Assembly: GCF_020099395.1 (NCBI RefSeq)
Contig: NZ_CP083590.1
Span: 7,502,001-7,566,000, forward strand
Source: Streptomyces mobaraensis
GTDB lineage: Bacteria; Actinomycetota; Actinomycetes; Streptomycetales; Streptomycetaceae
Direction: 5' to 3'
DNA: 64,000 nucleotides
Part shown: positions 44,177 to 54,924 of the stretch, piece by piece
Numbering within the stretch: the stretch's first letter is position 1
How the letters are laid out: the number at the start of each line of letters is the position of its first letter
Notes under the pieces: generated by a model
Told to the model about the DNA's origin: nothing
The model's input: the letters and a program-made list of their open reading frames with translations, nothing else
The model's database searches: none
Translations under genes and position numbers: made by a program

Positions 44177-44331
44177 CCGCGGCACGGCGGAGCCTGACCG
44201 CGGCGCGCCACGCGGGGCGCGGGCCCGCCGGTCACCGCCCCGCCGCCGGACGGCACCCGTTCGAGCAGCACGAGCAGCACGAGAAGCCCAAGAAGTACGA
44301 GCAGCACAAGAAGACGAGGAAGAAAATCGCC
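44177..44331. other. Spacer with short direct repeats before the thioesterase
   Basis: A CTGACCGCGGC-containing segment is duplicated (about 44168-44185 and 44190-44208), followed by purine-rich repeats of GAGCAGCACGAG type (44260-44320). In the thioesterase frame these would encode Glu/Gln/His/Lys-rich residues, but no start codon opens that frame. The purine-rich end supplies the AGGAAG ribosome-binding site. Confidence 0.4.
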
Positions 44332-45120
44332 ATGGCCGAACGAACCCCCGGAACACAGGACACCACCGTCATCAGGGTCAACCAACGGGACGAGCACACC
44401 GCACGCACCCTCATCTGCCTGGGTTTCTGCGGCGGCGGCACCGGGCCGTACCACGCGTGGAGCGCGTGCCTCCCGGCGGACGTGGCCCTGTCGGCCGTCT
44501 GCTACCCCGGCCGCGAAGGGCGGTTCGCGGAGCCGTACGCGACGGACTGGGACGGGCTCGCGGCCGACACCACCGCCGCCGTGCTCTCCGCCGTCGACGG
44601 TCCGTACGTCCTGTTCGGCCACAGCATGGGCGGCTGGATGGCGTTCGACGTCGCGGCCCGCATCGAGCGCGCCGGCGGGCCGCTGCCGGAGACGCTGGTC
44701 GTCTCCTCGTGCAACGCCCCCGACCGCGGTCTGACGCCCCGCGACATGTTCCCCGCCCGGCAGGACACCGACGCGGCACTGCTCGACTGGATGCGCTCCA
44801 ACGGCCTGATGCCCGCGCACGTCCTGGAGGACCCCGACCTCCAGGAGATGGCGGTGGAGCTCATGCGGGCGGACATCCAGGTCCGCGACACCTTCCACTA
44901 CACGCCGGGGACCACCGTCAGCGTCCCGGTGCAGATGCTCTCGGCGACCGACGACGACGTCATCGAGCAGGACGCCGGAAACCAGTGGCGCCGGGTCGCG
45001 ACGGGGCCCTACCGCCACGACGTCCTGCCCGGAGGGCACTTCTACACCCCGGACATCTGGCGCGAACTGCCGGTCCACATCCGCGCGCTGACCGGCCCGC
45101 CGCTCGGCGCCCCCGCCTGA
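44332..45120 (+). CDS. Type II thioesterase
   Basis: A 262-residue alpha/beta hydrolase of the RifR/SrfD class. LICLGFCGGGTGPYHAW is the N-terminal loop, VCYPGREGRF is diagnostic of type II enzymes, FGHSMGGWMAF holds the nucleophile Ser and GGHFY the catalytic His. It removes aberrant acyl groups from PCPs, or, given carriers without cognate A domains, could clear misprimed PCPs. ATG 44332 follows AGGAAG. Confidence 0.92.
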   Translation: MAERTPGTQDTTVIRVNQRDEHTARTLICLGFCGGGTGPYHAWSACLPADVALSAVCYPGREGRFAEPYATDWDGLAADTTAAVLSAVDGPYVLFGHSMGGWMAFDVAARIERAGGPLPETLVVSSCNAPDRGLTPRDMFPARQDTDAALLDWMRSNGLMPAHVLEDPDLQEMAVELMRADIQVRDTFHYTPGTTVSVPVQMLSATDDDVIEQDAGNQWRRVATGPYRHDVLPGGHFYTPDIWRELPVHIRALTGPPLGAPA

Positions 45121-45191
45121 GCCCGCACGGCGCATCCCGCTCCCTCCACCTTCCCCCCCCTTCTCTCCACCCTGCCGGAAAGGACACCCCA

Positions 45192-45395
45192 GTGGTGACG
45201 AACCCCTTCGAAGACGCCGACGGGACCTACCTGGTCCTGACCAACGACAGCAATCAGCACTCCCTGTGGCCGACGCGGCTCGCACCCCCCATGGGCTGGA
45301 CCGTGGCGTACGGCGCGGCCGGCTACCAGGCCTGCCTCGACTACGTCGAAGAGCACTGGCACGACCTGACGCCGCGACCGGCCGTCGGCAAGTGA
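45192..45395 (+). CDS. MbtH-like protein
   Basis: A 67-residue MbtH family protein with the full signature: [34 protein letters not shown], and CLDYVEEHW followed by DLTPRP. These small partners bind A domains and are often required for their folding or activity. GTG 45192 (or 45195) lies seven to ten bases after GGAAAGGA. It directly precedes the large synthetase and probably serves both A domains. Confidence 0.95.
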   Translation: MVTNPFEDADGTYLVLTNDSNQHSLWPTRLAPPMGWTVAYGAAGYQACLDYVEEHWHDLTPRPAVGK

Positions 45396-45423
45396 ACCGG
45401 TACCGGATCCTCAAGGGGGAGTC

Positions 45424-48400
45424 ATGACGTACTCGCGGAAGACGCGGTCGGTGCGGGAAGAGCTGCTGTGCGGTCTGTTCGCCCAGGTGCTGGATGTGCC
45501 GAGCGTGGGTGTGGACGACAACTTCTTCGCCCTGGGCGGCCATTCGCTCAAGGCCGCCCAGCTGCTCAGCCGGATCCGCTCGGTGCTGGGCCTGCAGGTG
45601 GGCGTGCGGGAGCTGTTCGGCGCGCCGACCGTGGCCGGCCTGGCGGAACGACTGGCGGCACAGGCCGCGGACGGCGCGGCGGCGGCCCGGCCGGCGGTGA
45701 CGCGCCGGGTGCGGCCGGAGGTGCTGCCGCTGTCGTTCGCGCAGCAGCGGCTGTGGTTCCTCGACCGGTTCGAGCAGAGCCCCACGTACAACGCGCCCTT
45801 CGCCTTCCGTGTCCGGGGTGAGGTGGACGTGGCCGCCCTGCGGTCGGCGGTCGGCGATGTGGTGGGACGTCATGAGTCCCTGCGGACGGTGTTTCCCGCG
45901 GTCGAGGGTGAGCCCTTCCAGCGGATCCTCGCTCCCGGTGAGGCTTCGGTGGAGCTCAGGGTGGTCGAGTGTGCGGCCGAGGAGGTCACCGCGCGTTTCC
46001 ACGAGGAGGCCTTCACCCCCTTCCGGCTGGCGGATGAACTCCCGTTCAGGGTATCTCTGTTCACGACGGCCACCGACGACCACGTCCTTCTTCTGACGTT
46101 GCATCACATCGCGAGCGACGGGTGGTCGGAGGTGCCGTTGCTGCGTGATCTGTCCACCGCGTACGAGGCCCGGCGGGCCGGGGGCGTGCCGCGGTGGGAG
46201 CCCTTGCCGGTCCAGTACGGCGATTACACGCTCTGGCAGCGTGAGCTTCTGGAGGAGACGGGCAAGGAGCAGGCGGAGTTCTGGGCCGAGGCCCTGGCCG
46301 GTCTGCCGGAGGAACTGGCCCTGCCCACCGACCGCCCCCGCCCGGCACAGCCCACCCACACCGGCGGGCTCCTCCACTTCGACATCCCCGCAGCGGTCCA
46401 CACCCGCCTGGAAGCCTTGGCCCGCGCGCAGGGCGCGACGCTCTTCATGACCCTGCAAGCGGCCCTCGCGGCGCTGCTCACGAGGCTCGGCGCCGGCACC
46501 GACATTCCGCTGGGCACCGCGACCGCGGGCCGTACGGACCAGGCGCTGGACGAGCTGGTGGGGTTCTTCGTCAACACGCTCGTCCTGCGCACCGACACCT
46601 CAGGCGACCCGAGCTTCGCCGAGCTGCTGCGGCGGGTGCGAGAGGCCGATCTCGCGGCACTGGCCCACCAGGACCTGCCGTTCGAGCGGCTGGTGGAGGA
46701 GCTCAACCCGGAGCGCACCAGCGCCCGGCACCCGCTCTTCCAGACCATGTTCGTCCTGCAGAACAACGCCGAGGCCGCCCTGAACCTCCCGGGCACGACC
46801 GTCACGGCGCAGCCTCTCGACGCCGCGCCCTCCAAGTTCGACCTCGGCTGGAGCTTCACCGAACGACGGGAGGCCGGCGGCGGGCCGGCGGGGATCGCGG
46901 GCATCCTGCAGTTCGCCACCGACCTCTTCGACCACGCGACCGCCGAGACCCTCCACCGCCTCCTGGGACGCCTTCTCGACGCCGCCGCCGCGGACCCGGA
47001 GACGCCCGTCGGCTCGCTGGAGTTCTTCGAGGCGGCGGAGCAGGAACGCGCCTTGCGCGCCCGCTGCGAGGAACGCGGCCGTGCCATCGCCGAGGAAGCG
47101 GCAGCGGCGTCGGCGGCGGTCCGCGAGGAGCGGAACCCGCGGTCGGTGCAGGAAGAGCTGCTGTGCGGCCTGTTCGCCCAGGTGCTGGATGTGCCGAGCG
47201 TGGGTGTGGACGACAACTTCTTCGCCCTGGGCGGTCATTCGCTCAAGGCCACCCGGCTCATCAGCCGGATCCGCTCGGTGCTGGGCGTGGAACTGGGCGT
47301 CCGCGCGCTGTTCGGCGCGCCCACCGTGGCGGGCCTGGCCGCCTGCCTGGCCGACGGAGTGACGGCCCGGCCGGCGGTGACGCGCCGGGTGCGGCCGGAG
47401 GTGCTGCCGCTGTCGTTCGCGCAGCAGCGGCTGTGGTTCCTCGACCGGTTCGAGCAGAGCCCCACGTACAACGCGCCCTTCGCCTTCCGTGTCCGGGGTG
47501 AGGTGGACGTGGCCGCCCTGCGGTCGGCGGTCGGCGATGTGGTGGGACGTCATGAGTCCCTGCGGACGGTGTTTCCCGCGGTCGAGGGTGAGCCCTTCCA
47601 GCGGATCCTCGCTCCCGGTGAGGCTTCGGTGGAGCTCAAGGTGGTCCGGTGCGCGGCCGAGGAGGTCACCGCGCGTTTCCACGAGGAGGCCTTCACCCCC
47701 TTCCGGCTGGCGGATGAACTCCCGTTCAGGGTATCTCTGTTCACGACGGCCACCGACGACCACGTCCTTCTTCTGACGTTGCATCACATCGCGAGCGACG
47801 GGTGGTCGGAGGTGCCGTTGCTGCGTGATCTGTCCATCGCCTACGAGGCCCGGCGGGCCGGGGGCGTGCCGCGGTGGGAGCCCCTGCCGGTCCAGTACGG
47901 CGATTACACGCTCTGGCAGCGTGAGCTTCTGGAGGAGACAGGCAAGGAGCAGGCGGAGTTCTGGGCCGAGGCCCTGGCCGGTCTGCCGGAGGAACTGGCC
48001 CTGCCCACCGACCGCCCCCGCCCGGCACAGCCCACCCATGCCGGCGGACTCGTCCACTTCGACATCCCCGCCGAACTCCACACCCGCCTGGAAACCCTCG
48101 CCCGTGACCACGGCGCGACCCTCTTCATGACGCTCCAGGCCACGCTGGCCACCCTGCTCACGAGGCTCGGCGCCGGCACCGACATTCCGCTGGGCACCGC
48201 GACCGCGGGACGTACGGACCAGGCGCTGGACGAGCTGGTGGGGTTCTTCGTCAACACGCTCGTCCTGCGCACCGACACGTCCGGCGATCCCACCTTCGCG
48301 GAACTGCTACGACGGGTGCGGGAAACGGATCTCGCGGCACTGGCCCACCAGGACCTGCCGTTCGAGCGGCTGGTGGAGGAGCTCAACCCGGAGCGCACCA

Positions 48401-51400
48401 GTGCCCGGCACCCGCTCTTCCAGACCATGTTCGTCCTGCAGAACAACGCCGAGGCGACCCTGGACCTCCCCGGCACCAGCATCACGCCCCGGCAGCTCGA
48501 CGCCGCGCCCACCAAGTTCGACCTCGACTTCACCTTCGCCGAGCGGCACACGGCGGACGGCACGCCCGCGGGGCTGCGCGGCACCCTGCACTACGCGGCC
48601 GACCTCTTCGACCACGGCACCGCCACGTCCCTGACCCAGCGCTTGCTGCGTCTCGTGACCGCCGTCACCGAGGCTCCGGACACCCCCGTCGGCACGCTCG
48701 ACCTGCTGTCCCCGCAGGAGAGCAGCCGCATCCTGACCCAGTGGAACGACACCGCCCGCGCGCTGCCCGACGACCGGCTGCCGCACGAGGTCTTCGAGGA
48801 GCACGCCCGGCGCACGCCCGACGCCACGGCCCTCGTGGACGCGCACGGCCCGATGACCTTCCACGAGCTCAACAGCCGCGCCAACCGGCTGGCCTGGATG
48901 CTGATCGGCCAGGGCGTGGGCCCGGACCAGCACGTGGCCACGCTGCTGCCGCGCACGAGCGAGCACATCGTCGCCCTGCTGGCCGTGCTCAAGGCCGGCG
49001 GCTGCTACGTACCGCTGGACCCGGAGGACCCGGTCGAGCGGCTCGCCCTCATGCTGGAGGACGCGGCCCCGGCCCTGCTGCTGACCGATGTGGCGAACGA
49101 GGCCCGGATGCGGCCGCACTGCGCGCCGGACCTGCCGGTCCTGCCGGTCGACGACCCCTCCGTCCAGGCCGTCCGCATCCGTTACGCGCACGTCGACCCC
49201 GCCCGCGAGGACCGGCCCGTACGGCTGCGCCCCGACCACCTCGCCTATTCGATCTACACCTCCGGTTCGACCGGACGGCCCAAGGGCGTGGCGGTCGAGC
49301 ACCGCAGCCTGGCCAACCTGCTCCACGGCCACCTCGGCGAGGTCCACGCGGCCCAGGCGGCGGGCGGGCGGCGCATCCGGGCCGCGCTGACCGGGCCGCT
49401 GACCTTCGACTCCTCCTGGTGCCCGCTGCTGTGGCCGATGGGCGGCCACGAGCTGCACCTGATCGACGACGAGACGCGCCGCGATCCGCAGGCGCTGGCC
49501 GAGTACGTCGCGGCCGAGGCCGTCGACTACCTGGAGGTCTCACCGACGTTCTGCCGCCAACTGCTGGCCGCGGGGCTGCTGTCCGACGCGCGGCCCGCGC
49601 GGCCGCGCATCATCGAGCTCGGCGGCGAGGGCTGCGACCAGGCCCTGTGGAGCGAGCTGCGCGCCGTGCCCGGGACCGTCACCGTCAACGGCTACGGCCC
49701 GACCGAGGCCACGGTGTACGTCACGTACGCGTACGCCGCGGAGCACGAGCGGCCGGCGATCGGACGGCCGATGGGCAACAGCCGGGCGTACGTCCTGGAT
49801 CCGGGGCTGCGACCGGTTCCGGCGGGAGTGGTCGGTGAGCTCTACCTGGCGGGCGCGGGCCTGGCCCGCGGCTACGTCGGCCGGCCCGGGCTGACCGCGC
49901 GGCGGTTCGTGGCCTGCCCCTACGGTGGGCCGGGCGAGCGCATGTACCGCACCGGGGACCTGGCGCGGTGGACCGCCGACGGGGTGCTGGAGTACGTGGG
50001 GCGCGCCGACGAGCAGGTCAAGATCAGGGGCTTCCGGATCGAACCGGGCGAAGTGGAGACGGTGCTCGCCGGTCACCCGGCGGTCCGTCAGGTCGCCGTG
50101 GTCGTCCGCGAGGACCGGCCGGGCGACCGGAGGCTCGTCGCCTACACGGTCCTCGAACGGCCCGGCGACGGCCCGGCGGCGGACCCGGGCGACCGGCATG
50201 ATGACGGCCCGTCGGCAACGGACCCGGGCGACCTGCGCCGCTTCGCGGCGGCCGCACTGCCGCGCCACATGGTCCCGTCCGCCTTCGTCGTCCTCGACGC
50301 CCTGCCGCTGACCTCGCGCGGCAAGCTGGACCGGCGGTCGCTGCCGGCTCCGGGAGACGGCGCGACGGTGCGTCGCCGAGGCCCCCGGTCGGTCCGCGAG
50401 GAGCTGCTGTGCGGCCTGTTCGCGCAGGTGCTGGGCGTGCCGGAGGTCGGCGTCGACGACGACTTCTTCGCCCTGGGCGGCCATTCGATGCTCGCCGTCC
50501 GGCTGATCAGCCGGGTGCGTTCCGTGCTCGGGGCCGAACTCGACATCCGGACCCTGTTCGACGCGCCCACCGTCGCCGAACTCGGCGAACTGCTCGGTCA
50601 GGAACGGCGCGAGGACTCTCTCGCCGTCCTCCTTCCCCTGCGCAAGGCGCGCCCCACGGCACGCACGGCGGCCTCTCCCTCCACTCCCTCCACGGCCGCC
50701 GCACCCGTCCCGCTGTTCTGCGTCCACCCGGCGGCGGGCGTCAGCTGGGTGTACTCGGGACTGCTCCGCCACTTGGCGCCCGACCAACCGGTGTACGGCC
50801 TCCAGGCGCACGGCTTCACCGAGGCACACGCCGCACCGGCGAGCATGGCGGAGATGGTGGAGTCCTATCTCACGCGGATCCGCTCGGTACGGCCGCGGGG
50901 ACCCTACGCGCTGCTCGGCTGGTCCTTCGGCGGGCTCGTGGCCCACGAGATGGCCGTGCGGCTCCAGGAGGAAGGGGAGGAGGTCTCTTCCCTCGTGCTG
51001 ATGGACAGCTTCCCGCCGGCCGCCGCCGTCCCCGCCGGGGGAGAGGCGGACGAGGACGAGCTCCGGCGGGCCCTCTTCGCCTCGCTGGGACACCGGCCGG
51101 ACGCCGCCGACCCCGACGGGCCGCTCGCGCTGCTCGGCGAGCGGGCCCTCGCCGCCATGGTCCGGGTGTTCGCCCACCACGGCGCCCTCCAAGACGGCTT
51201 CGTGCCCCGGACCTTCGAGGGCGACATGCTGCTCTTCGAGGCCACCGAGGGCAAGGCCGCGGGCTCCCCCCGGGCCGACGCCTGGCGGCCGTACGTCACG
51301 GGCCGCATCGACGTCACCCCCGTCCAGGGCGCACACGGCGAGCTGACCCGCCCCGACCGGCTCGCCCACATCGGGCCGGTCCTCGCCGACCGGCTGGCCG

Positions 51401-51429
51401 GAGACCGGCGGACACCCGCACGCGGGTGA
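45424..51429 (+). CDS. Nonribosomal peptide synthetase, PCP-C-PCP-C-A-PCP-TE
   Basis: A 2001-residue synthetase. PCP1 (Ser41, [11 protein letters not shown]) begins the protein. C1 spans ~95-530 with LHHIASDGW (His227-His228, Asp232). PCP2 has Ser606. C2 spans ~655-1095 with His787-His788, Asp792. The A domain (~1110-1640) has [11 protein letters not shown] near 1278, [20 protein letters not shown] and [13 protein letters not shown]; its residues read D-S-C-E-E-G-G-V-Y-K, with no match I recognise. PCP3 has Ser1688. The TE has Ser1834 (GWSFGG), Asp1861 and His1971. PCP1 and PCP2 lack cognate A domains and must be loaded in trans or skipped. ATG 45424 follows AAGGGGGAGTC. Confidence 0.93.
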   Translation: MTYSRKTRSVREELLCGLFAQVLDVPSVGVDDNFFALGGHSLKAAQLLSRIRSVLGLQVGVRELFGAPTVAGLAERLAAQAADGAAAARPAVTRRVRPEVLPLSFAQQRLWFLDRFEQSPTYNAPFAFRVRGEVDVAALRSAVGDVVGRHESLRTVFPAVEGEPFQRILAPGEASVELRVVECAAEEVTARFHEEAFTPFRLADELPFRVSLFTTATDDHVLLLTLHHIASDGWSEVPLLRDLSTAYEARRAGGVPRWEPLPVQYGDYTLWQRELLEETGKEQAEFWAEALAGLPEELALPTDRPRPAQPTHTGGLLHFDIPAAVHTRLEALARAQGATLFMTLQAALAALLTRLGAGTDIPLGTATAGRTDQALDELVGFFVNTLVLRTDTSGDPSFAELLRRVREADLAALAHQDLPFERLVEELNPERTSARHPLFQTMFVLQNNAEAALNLPGTTVTAQPLDAAPSKFDLGWSFTERREAGGGPAGIAGILQFATDLFDHATAETLHRLLGRLLDAAAADPETPVGSLEFFEAAEQERALRARCEERGRAIAEEAAAASAAVREERNPRSVQEELLCGLFAQVLDVPSVGVDDNFFALGGHSLKATRLISRIRSVLGVELGVRALFGAPTVAGLAACLADGVTARPAVTRRVRPEVLPLSFAQQRLWFLDRFEQSPTYNAPFAFRVRGEVDVAALRSAVGDVVGRHESLRTVFPAVEGEPFQRILAPGEASVELKVVRCAAEEVTARFHEEAFTPFRLADELPFRVSLFTTATDDHVLLLTLHHIASDGWSEVPLLRDLSIAYEARRAGGVPRWEPLPVQYGDYTLWQRELLEETGKEQAEFWAEALAGLPEELALPTDRPRPAQPTHAGGLVHFDIPAELHTRLETLARDHGATLFMTLQATLATLLTRLGAGTDIPLGTATAGRTDQALDELVGFFVNTLVLRTDTSGDPTFAELLRRVRETDLAALAHQDLPFERLVEELNPERTSARHPLFQTMFVLQNNAEATLDLPGTSITPRQLDAAPTKFDLDFTFAERHTADGTPAGLRGTLHYAADLFDHGTATSLTQRLLRLVTAVTEAPDTPVGTLDLLSPQESSRILTQWNDTARALPDDRLPHEVFEEHARRTPDATALVDAHGPMTFHELNSRANRLAWMLIGQGVGPDQHVATLLPRTSEHIVALLAVLKAGGCYVPLDPEDPVERLALMLEDAAPALLLTDVANEARMRPHCAPDLPVLPVDDPSVQAVRIRYAHVDPAREDRPVRLRPDHLAYSIYTSGSTGRPKGVAVEHRSLANLLHGHLGEVHAAQAAGGRRIRAALTGPLTFDSSWCPLLWPMGGHELHLIDDETRRDPQALAEYVAAEAVDYLEVSPTFCRQLLAAGLLSDARPARPRIIELGGEGCDQALWSELRAVPGTVTVNGYGPTEATVYVTYAYAAEHERPAIGRPMGNSRAYVLDPGLRPVPAGVVGELYLAGAGLARGYVGRPGLTARRFVACPYGGPGERMYRTGDLARWTADGVLEYVGRADEQVKIRGFRIEPGEVETVLAGHPAVRQVAVVVREDRPGDRRLVAYTVLERPGDGPAADPGDRHDDGPSATDPGDLRRFAAAALPRHMVPSAFVVLDALPLTSRGKLDRRSLPAPGDGATVRRRGPRSVREELLCGLFAQVLGVPEVGVDDDFFALGGHSMLAVRLISRVRSVLGAELDIRTLFDAPTVAELGELLGQERREDSLAVLLPLRKARPTARTAASPSTPSTAAAPVPLFCVHPAAGVSWVYSGLLRHLAPDQPVYGLQAHGFTEAHAAPASMAEMVESYLTRIRSVRPRGPYALLGWSFGGLVAHEMAVRLQEEGEEVSSLVLMDSFPPAAAVPAGGEADEDELRRALFASLGHRPDAADPDGPLALLGERALAAMVRVFAHHGALQDGFVPRTFEGDMLLFEATEGKAAGSPRADAWRPYVTGRIDVTPVQGAHGELTRPDRLAHIGPVLADRLAGDRRTPARG
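45685..46356 (+). repeat. First copy of the near-identical C-domain segment
   Basis: This stretch is nearly base-for-base identical to 47365-48036, offset by exactly 1680 bases, with only scattered substitutions (for example at 45966-45971 and near 46157). It covers the C-domain N-terminal half including LHHIASDGW. The identity far exceeds that expected of independently evolved C domains. Confidence 0.9.
47365..48036 (+). repeat. Second copy of the near-identical C-domain segment
   Basis: This is the partner of 45685-46356. A second block of high similarity follows (46471-46770 with 48151-48450), while the donor-side segment between them and the C-terminal ends differ more. The patchwork suggests duplication of the PCP-C unit with later gene conversion. 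Confidence 0.9.
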
Positions 51430-51439
51430 CCAGACCGGC

Positions 51440-51480
51440 GCGGCCCCGCCCGGGTACCCCCATGATCGGGGCGGGGCCGC
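51440..51480. terminator. Terminator hairpin after the synthetase
   Basis: GCGGCCCCGCCC (51440-51451) and GGGCGGGGCCGC (51469-51480) form a perfect 12-base stem with a 17-base loop, ten bases after the synthetase stop. Confidence 0.75.
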
Positions 51481-51504
51481 GTCATGGCGTCGCGGCGTCA
51501 AGGT

Positions 51505-51541
51505 GGTACGGCGTGACGGTGGTACGCCGTCACGCCGTACC
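51505..51541. terminator. Second hairpin between convergent genes
   Basis: GGTACGGCGTGACGG (51505-51519) and CCGTCACGCCGTACC (51527-51541) form a perfect 15-base stem with a seven-base loop, just before the end of the convergent SARP gene. With the preceding hairpin it insulates the two genes. Confidence 0.75.
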
Positions 51542-51561
51542 GCTGCCGCGGCGTTACGGCT

Positions 51562-54500
51562 TCACGTCGTCGCAGCGTCCGCCGGCGCGGCCAGCCGCAT
51601 CTCCCGGTACAGGTCCGCGGCGCGCGCCAGATGGCCGTCCGCCTCCGCGATCCGTCCCACGGCCCGCAGGGCCTCGCCGAGCGCCTGCCGGCTGCCCGCC
51701 ATGAGCTGGTGTTCCTGGGTGAGCCGGGCCACGGCCACGGCCTCCCGGGCGTGGCCGACGGCGGCCTCCGCCTCCCCGGCCGCCAGCAGGGCCCTGGCCA
51801 GCTGGAACCGGCACTCCGCCTCGTTGCGGACGTGGTCGCTGTCCCGGGCCCGCTCCAGCGCCCGCCGGTAGAGGCGGGCGGCCGCCGCGTGGTCACCGCC
51901 GTACAACAGGCTCTCCGCCTCCGTCATGATCACCCTGATCAGCCACTTCACGTCCTCGCCGCGGGTGAAGACACCGGCCAGCTCCCGGCACCGCGCTCCG
52001 ATGGCGGCCAGGTCCACGTGCCGGCCCGGGTCCTGGACCTCGACCTGGAGCAGCACGGTGCCGCGCCGCGCGACCAGGGACCGGTCGCCGGTGGACGCCG
52101 CCAACGCGACCGACCGCTGCGCGTGGCCGCGGGCCGACGCGAAGTCCCCCAACTGCACGTCGATCTGGGCCAGCATGGCGAGGGCGAAGAGCACCACGAG
52201 GAAGGGTCGCGGACCGTCGGCGGGCCGGGGCGCGGCGCCGAAGATCTCCACCGCCTTCAGCAGGTGTTCCCGGGAGCGGCGCAGGGAACCGGGGGAGAGG
52301 TGTTTCTTGAGGGTGGTGCCCGCCGCGTAGTACGCCATGCCGACCACGCTCTCCCCGCAGTGCGCCAGGGCGGCCGGGACCAGCGCGGTGGCCGCCCGCG
52401 CCAGCCGGCCCAGGGGCAGTACCTCCTCGAAGCAGGGCACGAGGACCAGCACGTCCACGGCCAGGGCCACCGACTCGGCGTCGCCGCTGACCGCCGCCTG
52501 CTCGACGACGGCGGTGAGTTCGGGCAGCACGCGGCGGATCCACAGCATCGCCTCGCGCCCGCTGCCGACGTGCACGTCCTTGGTCCGGCGCGGGTGCAGG
52601 TCGGCGGTCAGCGGGCCGGCCAGCGGCTGGGAGGCCACGACGGCCGCGACCACCCCGGCGCACAGGAAGTCGACCGCGTTGCGCACCGCTCCGCGGCGTT
52701 CGGACGCGGACAGTCCGGTGCGGGCCTTCTCCCGCGCGTACGCCCCGACCAGGTCGTGGAAGTGGTACCGGCCCGGCGCGCCCGCCTCCAGGAGCGCGGC
52801 GTCGACCAGCGCCTCCAGGGTGCCCTCCGCGTCCTGTTCCGGCACCCGCAGGACCGCCGCGGCCGCCTGGACGCCGAACTCGGAGAAGTGCGGGATCGAC
52901 AGGGCCAGGAGCGCTCCGGCGTGCGGGGCGGAGAGCTGCGCGAACGACATCTCGAACACCGCCTCGACCGTCGTGTCGCCCACCCGCAGCTCCCTGAGCA
53001 GCCGGGCCTGGTCCGAGACCCGCTCCAGCAGCGCGGCGACGCTCCACGCGGGACGCGCCGCCAGCCGCGCGCCCGCCGCCCGCAGCGCGAGCGGCAGGGT
53101 GCCGCAGGTCGCCGCCAGCGCCGCGACGGCCTCCGGCTCCTCCTCGATCCGCCGGACCCCCGCGATCCTGCCGAGGAGTTCCACGGCCTCGTCGGCGCCC
53201 AGCCCCTTCAGCGGCACGGTGACCGTCGCCGGCATCGCGGTCAGGGAACGGCCCGTGACGAGCACGGCACACCGGCCCGCGCCCGGCAGCAGCGGTTCGA
53301 CCTGCGCCGCCGCCGTGGCGTTGTCGAGCACGACCAGGACGGCCCGCCGCGAGAGCAGGGTGCGGAAGAGCGCCGCGCGATCGGCCAGGGACACCGGTAT
53401 CCGCTCGCCGGGGACGCCCAGCGCCGTCAGGAAGCCCGCCAGGATCCCGGCCGGTTCGCCCGGGGTGCCGTCGGGGGCGCGCAGGCTCGCGTACAACTGC
53501 CCGTCCGGGTAGGACCCGGCGATCGCGTGCGCCGCCCGCAGGGCCAGCGCCGTCTTGCCGACCCCGCCCATGCCCGTGATGACGGCCACGGCGTGCGGGC
53601 CGCCGGTCGTCAGCGCGGCGACCAGTGCGGCCACCTGCTCGTGGCGTCCGGTGAAGTCGGAGGGCACGGGCGGCAGTTGGGCCGGTTCCTGGAGTCCGGA
53701 GGCGTCCGGCGGAGCGGTGGAGCCTCCCCTCCCGCCCCCGCCCCCGCCGTCGGCGGTCGGGAGGAGGAGAGTCCGGTCCCCCGCCAGGATCGCGGCGTGC
53801 AGCTCGCGCAGGGCGGGTCCGGTGTCGATGCCCAGGTCGTCGGCGAGCACCCGGCGGGCCCGGTCGTACGCCGACAGCGCTTCGGCGCCGCGCCCCGACC
53901 GGTACAGGGCCAGCATCAGCGCACCGTGCAGTCGCTCCCGATACGGGTACGCCTTGAGGGCCTGCTCGATGTCCGGCACCGCCTCCGCATGGCGCCCGCA
54001 CGTCAGCAGCAGTTCCAGGCGCAGCTCCAGCGCGGACGCGCGCTGCTCGCCCAGCGCGCGGCGCCAGTCCTGTGCGAACGGACCGGGCAGCCCCGCCAGC
54101 GCGGGGCCCTGCCACATCGCGAGCGCCTCCTCGAGGCAGGCAGTCGCCGCCTCGGGGGCGCCCGCCCCGGCGTGGCGCCGGGCCTGCGCGGTGAGCCGGC
54201 CGAAGCGCACGGCGTCCACCTGCTCCCCGGGCAGCCGGAGCACGTACCCGTCGGCCGCGGTCGCGATGAGCGCGTCCCGCCCCTCGCCGCCCGGCTCCGG
54301 GCCGTCCTCGCGCTCCAAGTGCGTGCGCAGCCGGTGGACGTAGTTGACGACGACCCGCCGGGCGGAGGCCGGCGGGTCGTCGTCGTAGAGGCCGTTGACC
54401 AGTTCGTCGACCGTCAGCATCGACCCCGCGCTCAGCGCCAGCGCCGCCAGTACGGCCTGCGGCCCGGGAGCGCCGGGCCGGCTGGCGTCCCCCCGGGCCG

Positions 54501-54573
54501 AGACGTACCGGACCGGCCCCAGTAAGCGGATGCGCACCGCCCCGCCCACCGCAGGCACCTCTGACCTCTTCAC
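51562..54573 (-). CDS. SARP-family regulator with NB-ARC and TPR domains (AfsR-like)
   Basis: A 1003-residue regulator. An OmpR-type DNA-binding domain (~15-95: VRIRLLGPVRYV, VNYVHRLRTHLE) and a bacterial transcriptional activation domain (~115-265, ending ALSAYDRARRVLADDLGID) are followed by a poly-Gly linker, an NB-ARC ATPase (~310-600: P-loop VITGMGGVGKTALAL, VLVVLDNATAA as Walker B) and C-terminal TPR-like helices. SARPs activate biosynthetic clusters at direct heptamer repeats. GTG 54573 fits the GGGAG spacing; GTG 54579 is possible. It is convergent to the synthetase and is probably the cluster activator. Confidence 0.9.
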   Translation of the reverse strand: MKRSEVPAVGGAVRIRLLGPVRYVSARGDASRPGAPGPQAVLAALALSAGSMLTVDELVNGLYDDDPPASARRVVVNYVHRLRTHLEREDGPEPGGEGRDALIATAADGYVLRLPGEQVDAVRFGRLTAQARRHAGAGAPEAATACLEEALAMWQGPALAGLPGPFAQDWRRALGEQRASALELRLELLLTCGRHAEAVPDIEQALKAYPYRERLHGALMLALYRSGRGAEALSAYDRARRVLADDLGIDTGPALRELHAAILAGDRTLLLPTADGGGGGGRGGSTAPPDASGLQEPAQLPPVPSDFTGRHEQVAALVAALTTGGPHAVAVITGMGGVGKTALALRAAHAIAGSYPDGQLYASLRAPDGTPGEPAGILAGFLTALGVPGERIPVSLADRAALFRTLLSRRAVLVVLDNATAAAQVEPLLPGAGRCAVLVTGRSLTAMPATVTVPLKGLGADEAVELLGRIAGVRRIEEEPEAVAALAATCGTLPLALRAAGARLAARPAWSVAALLERVSDQARLLRELRVGDTTVEAVFEMSFAQLSAPHAGALLALSIPHFSEFGVQAAAAVLRVPEQDAEGTLEALVDAALLEAGAPGRYHFHDLVGAYAREKARTGLSASERRGAVRNAVDFLCAGVVAAVVASQPLAGPLTADLHPRRTKDVHVGSGREAMLWIRRVLPELTAVVEQAAVSGDAESVALAVDVLVLVPCFEEVLPLGRLARAATALVPAALAHCGESVVGMAYYAAGTTLKKHLSPGSLRRSREHLLKAVEIFGAAPRPADGPRPFLVVLFALAMLAQIDVQLGDFASARGHAQRSVALAASTGDRSLVARRGTVLLQVEVQDPGRHVDLAAIGARCRELAGVFTRGEDVKWLIRVIMTEAESLLYGGDHAAAARLYRRALERARDSDHVRNEAECRFQLARALLAAGEAEAAVGHAREAVAVARLTQEHQLMAGSRQALGEALRAVGRIAEADGHLARAADLYREMRLAAPADAATT

Positions 54574-54924
54574 CCGCACGTCTCCCGTACGCCGACCTGC
54601 CGAACCTGTGGCTCTTCTGCCGGGTGATCATAGGCTGGCTGCCGGCCGAAGTCAGAGCCCGTCCCGGACGGGCTCGGACCCTCCGGCCGGCAGCCACCGA
54701 GCCCGAGGGCTCGCTCGCCCGCGCCGGAGCCGACAGCGCCCCCCGGCCGCTCGGCGGATCCGGCTTCCTCCTCCTCATCGTCGTCCCGCAGGAGCGGTCT
54801 TCGCGCTGCGCCGACGCCGTACGGACAACGAGAGCGACGACCACCCAAGAGCGAAATGGCACGTACCTTGGCACAGCACCGGCGGAGGAACTGCGGGCCG
54901 GACGACAGCCGCTGACGGAAGCGT
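54574..54924. other. Intergenic region with a sorting-signal remnant
   Basis: About 350 bases upstream of the SARP gene. In one plus-strand frame, 54693-54815 reads ATEPEGSLARAGADSAPRPL and then GGSGFLLLIV, the shape of a sortase LAxTG signal and hydrophobic helix with the Thr changed to Ala. No start or body of the surface protein remains. The SARP promoter should lie here. Confidence 0.5.

Noticed and set aside
44220..44331. An N-terminal extension of the type II thioesterase encoded by the purine-rich repeats
   Set aside because: No start codon opens that frame with a ribosome-binding site, and thioesterases of this class begin near the chosen ATG.
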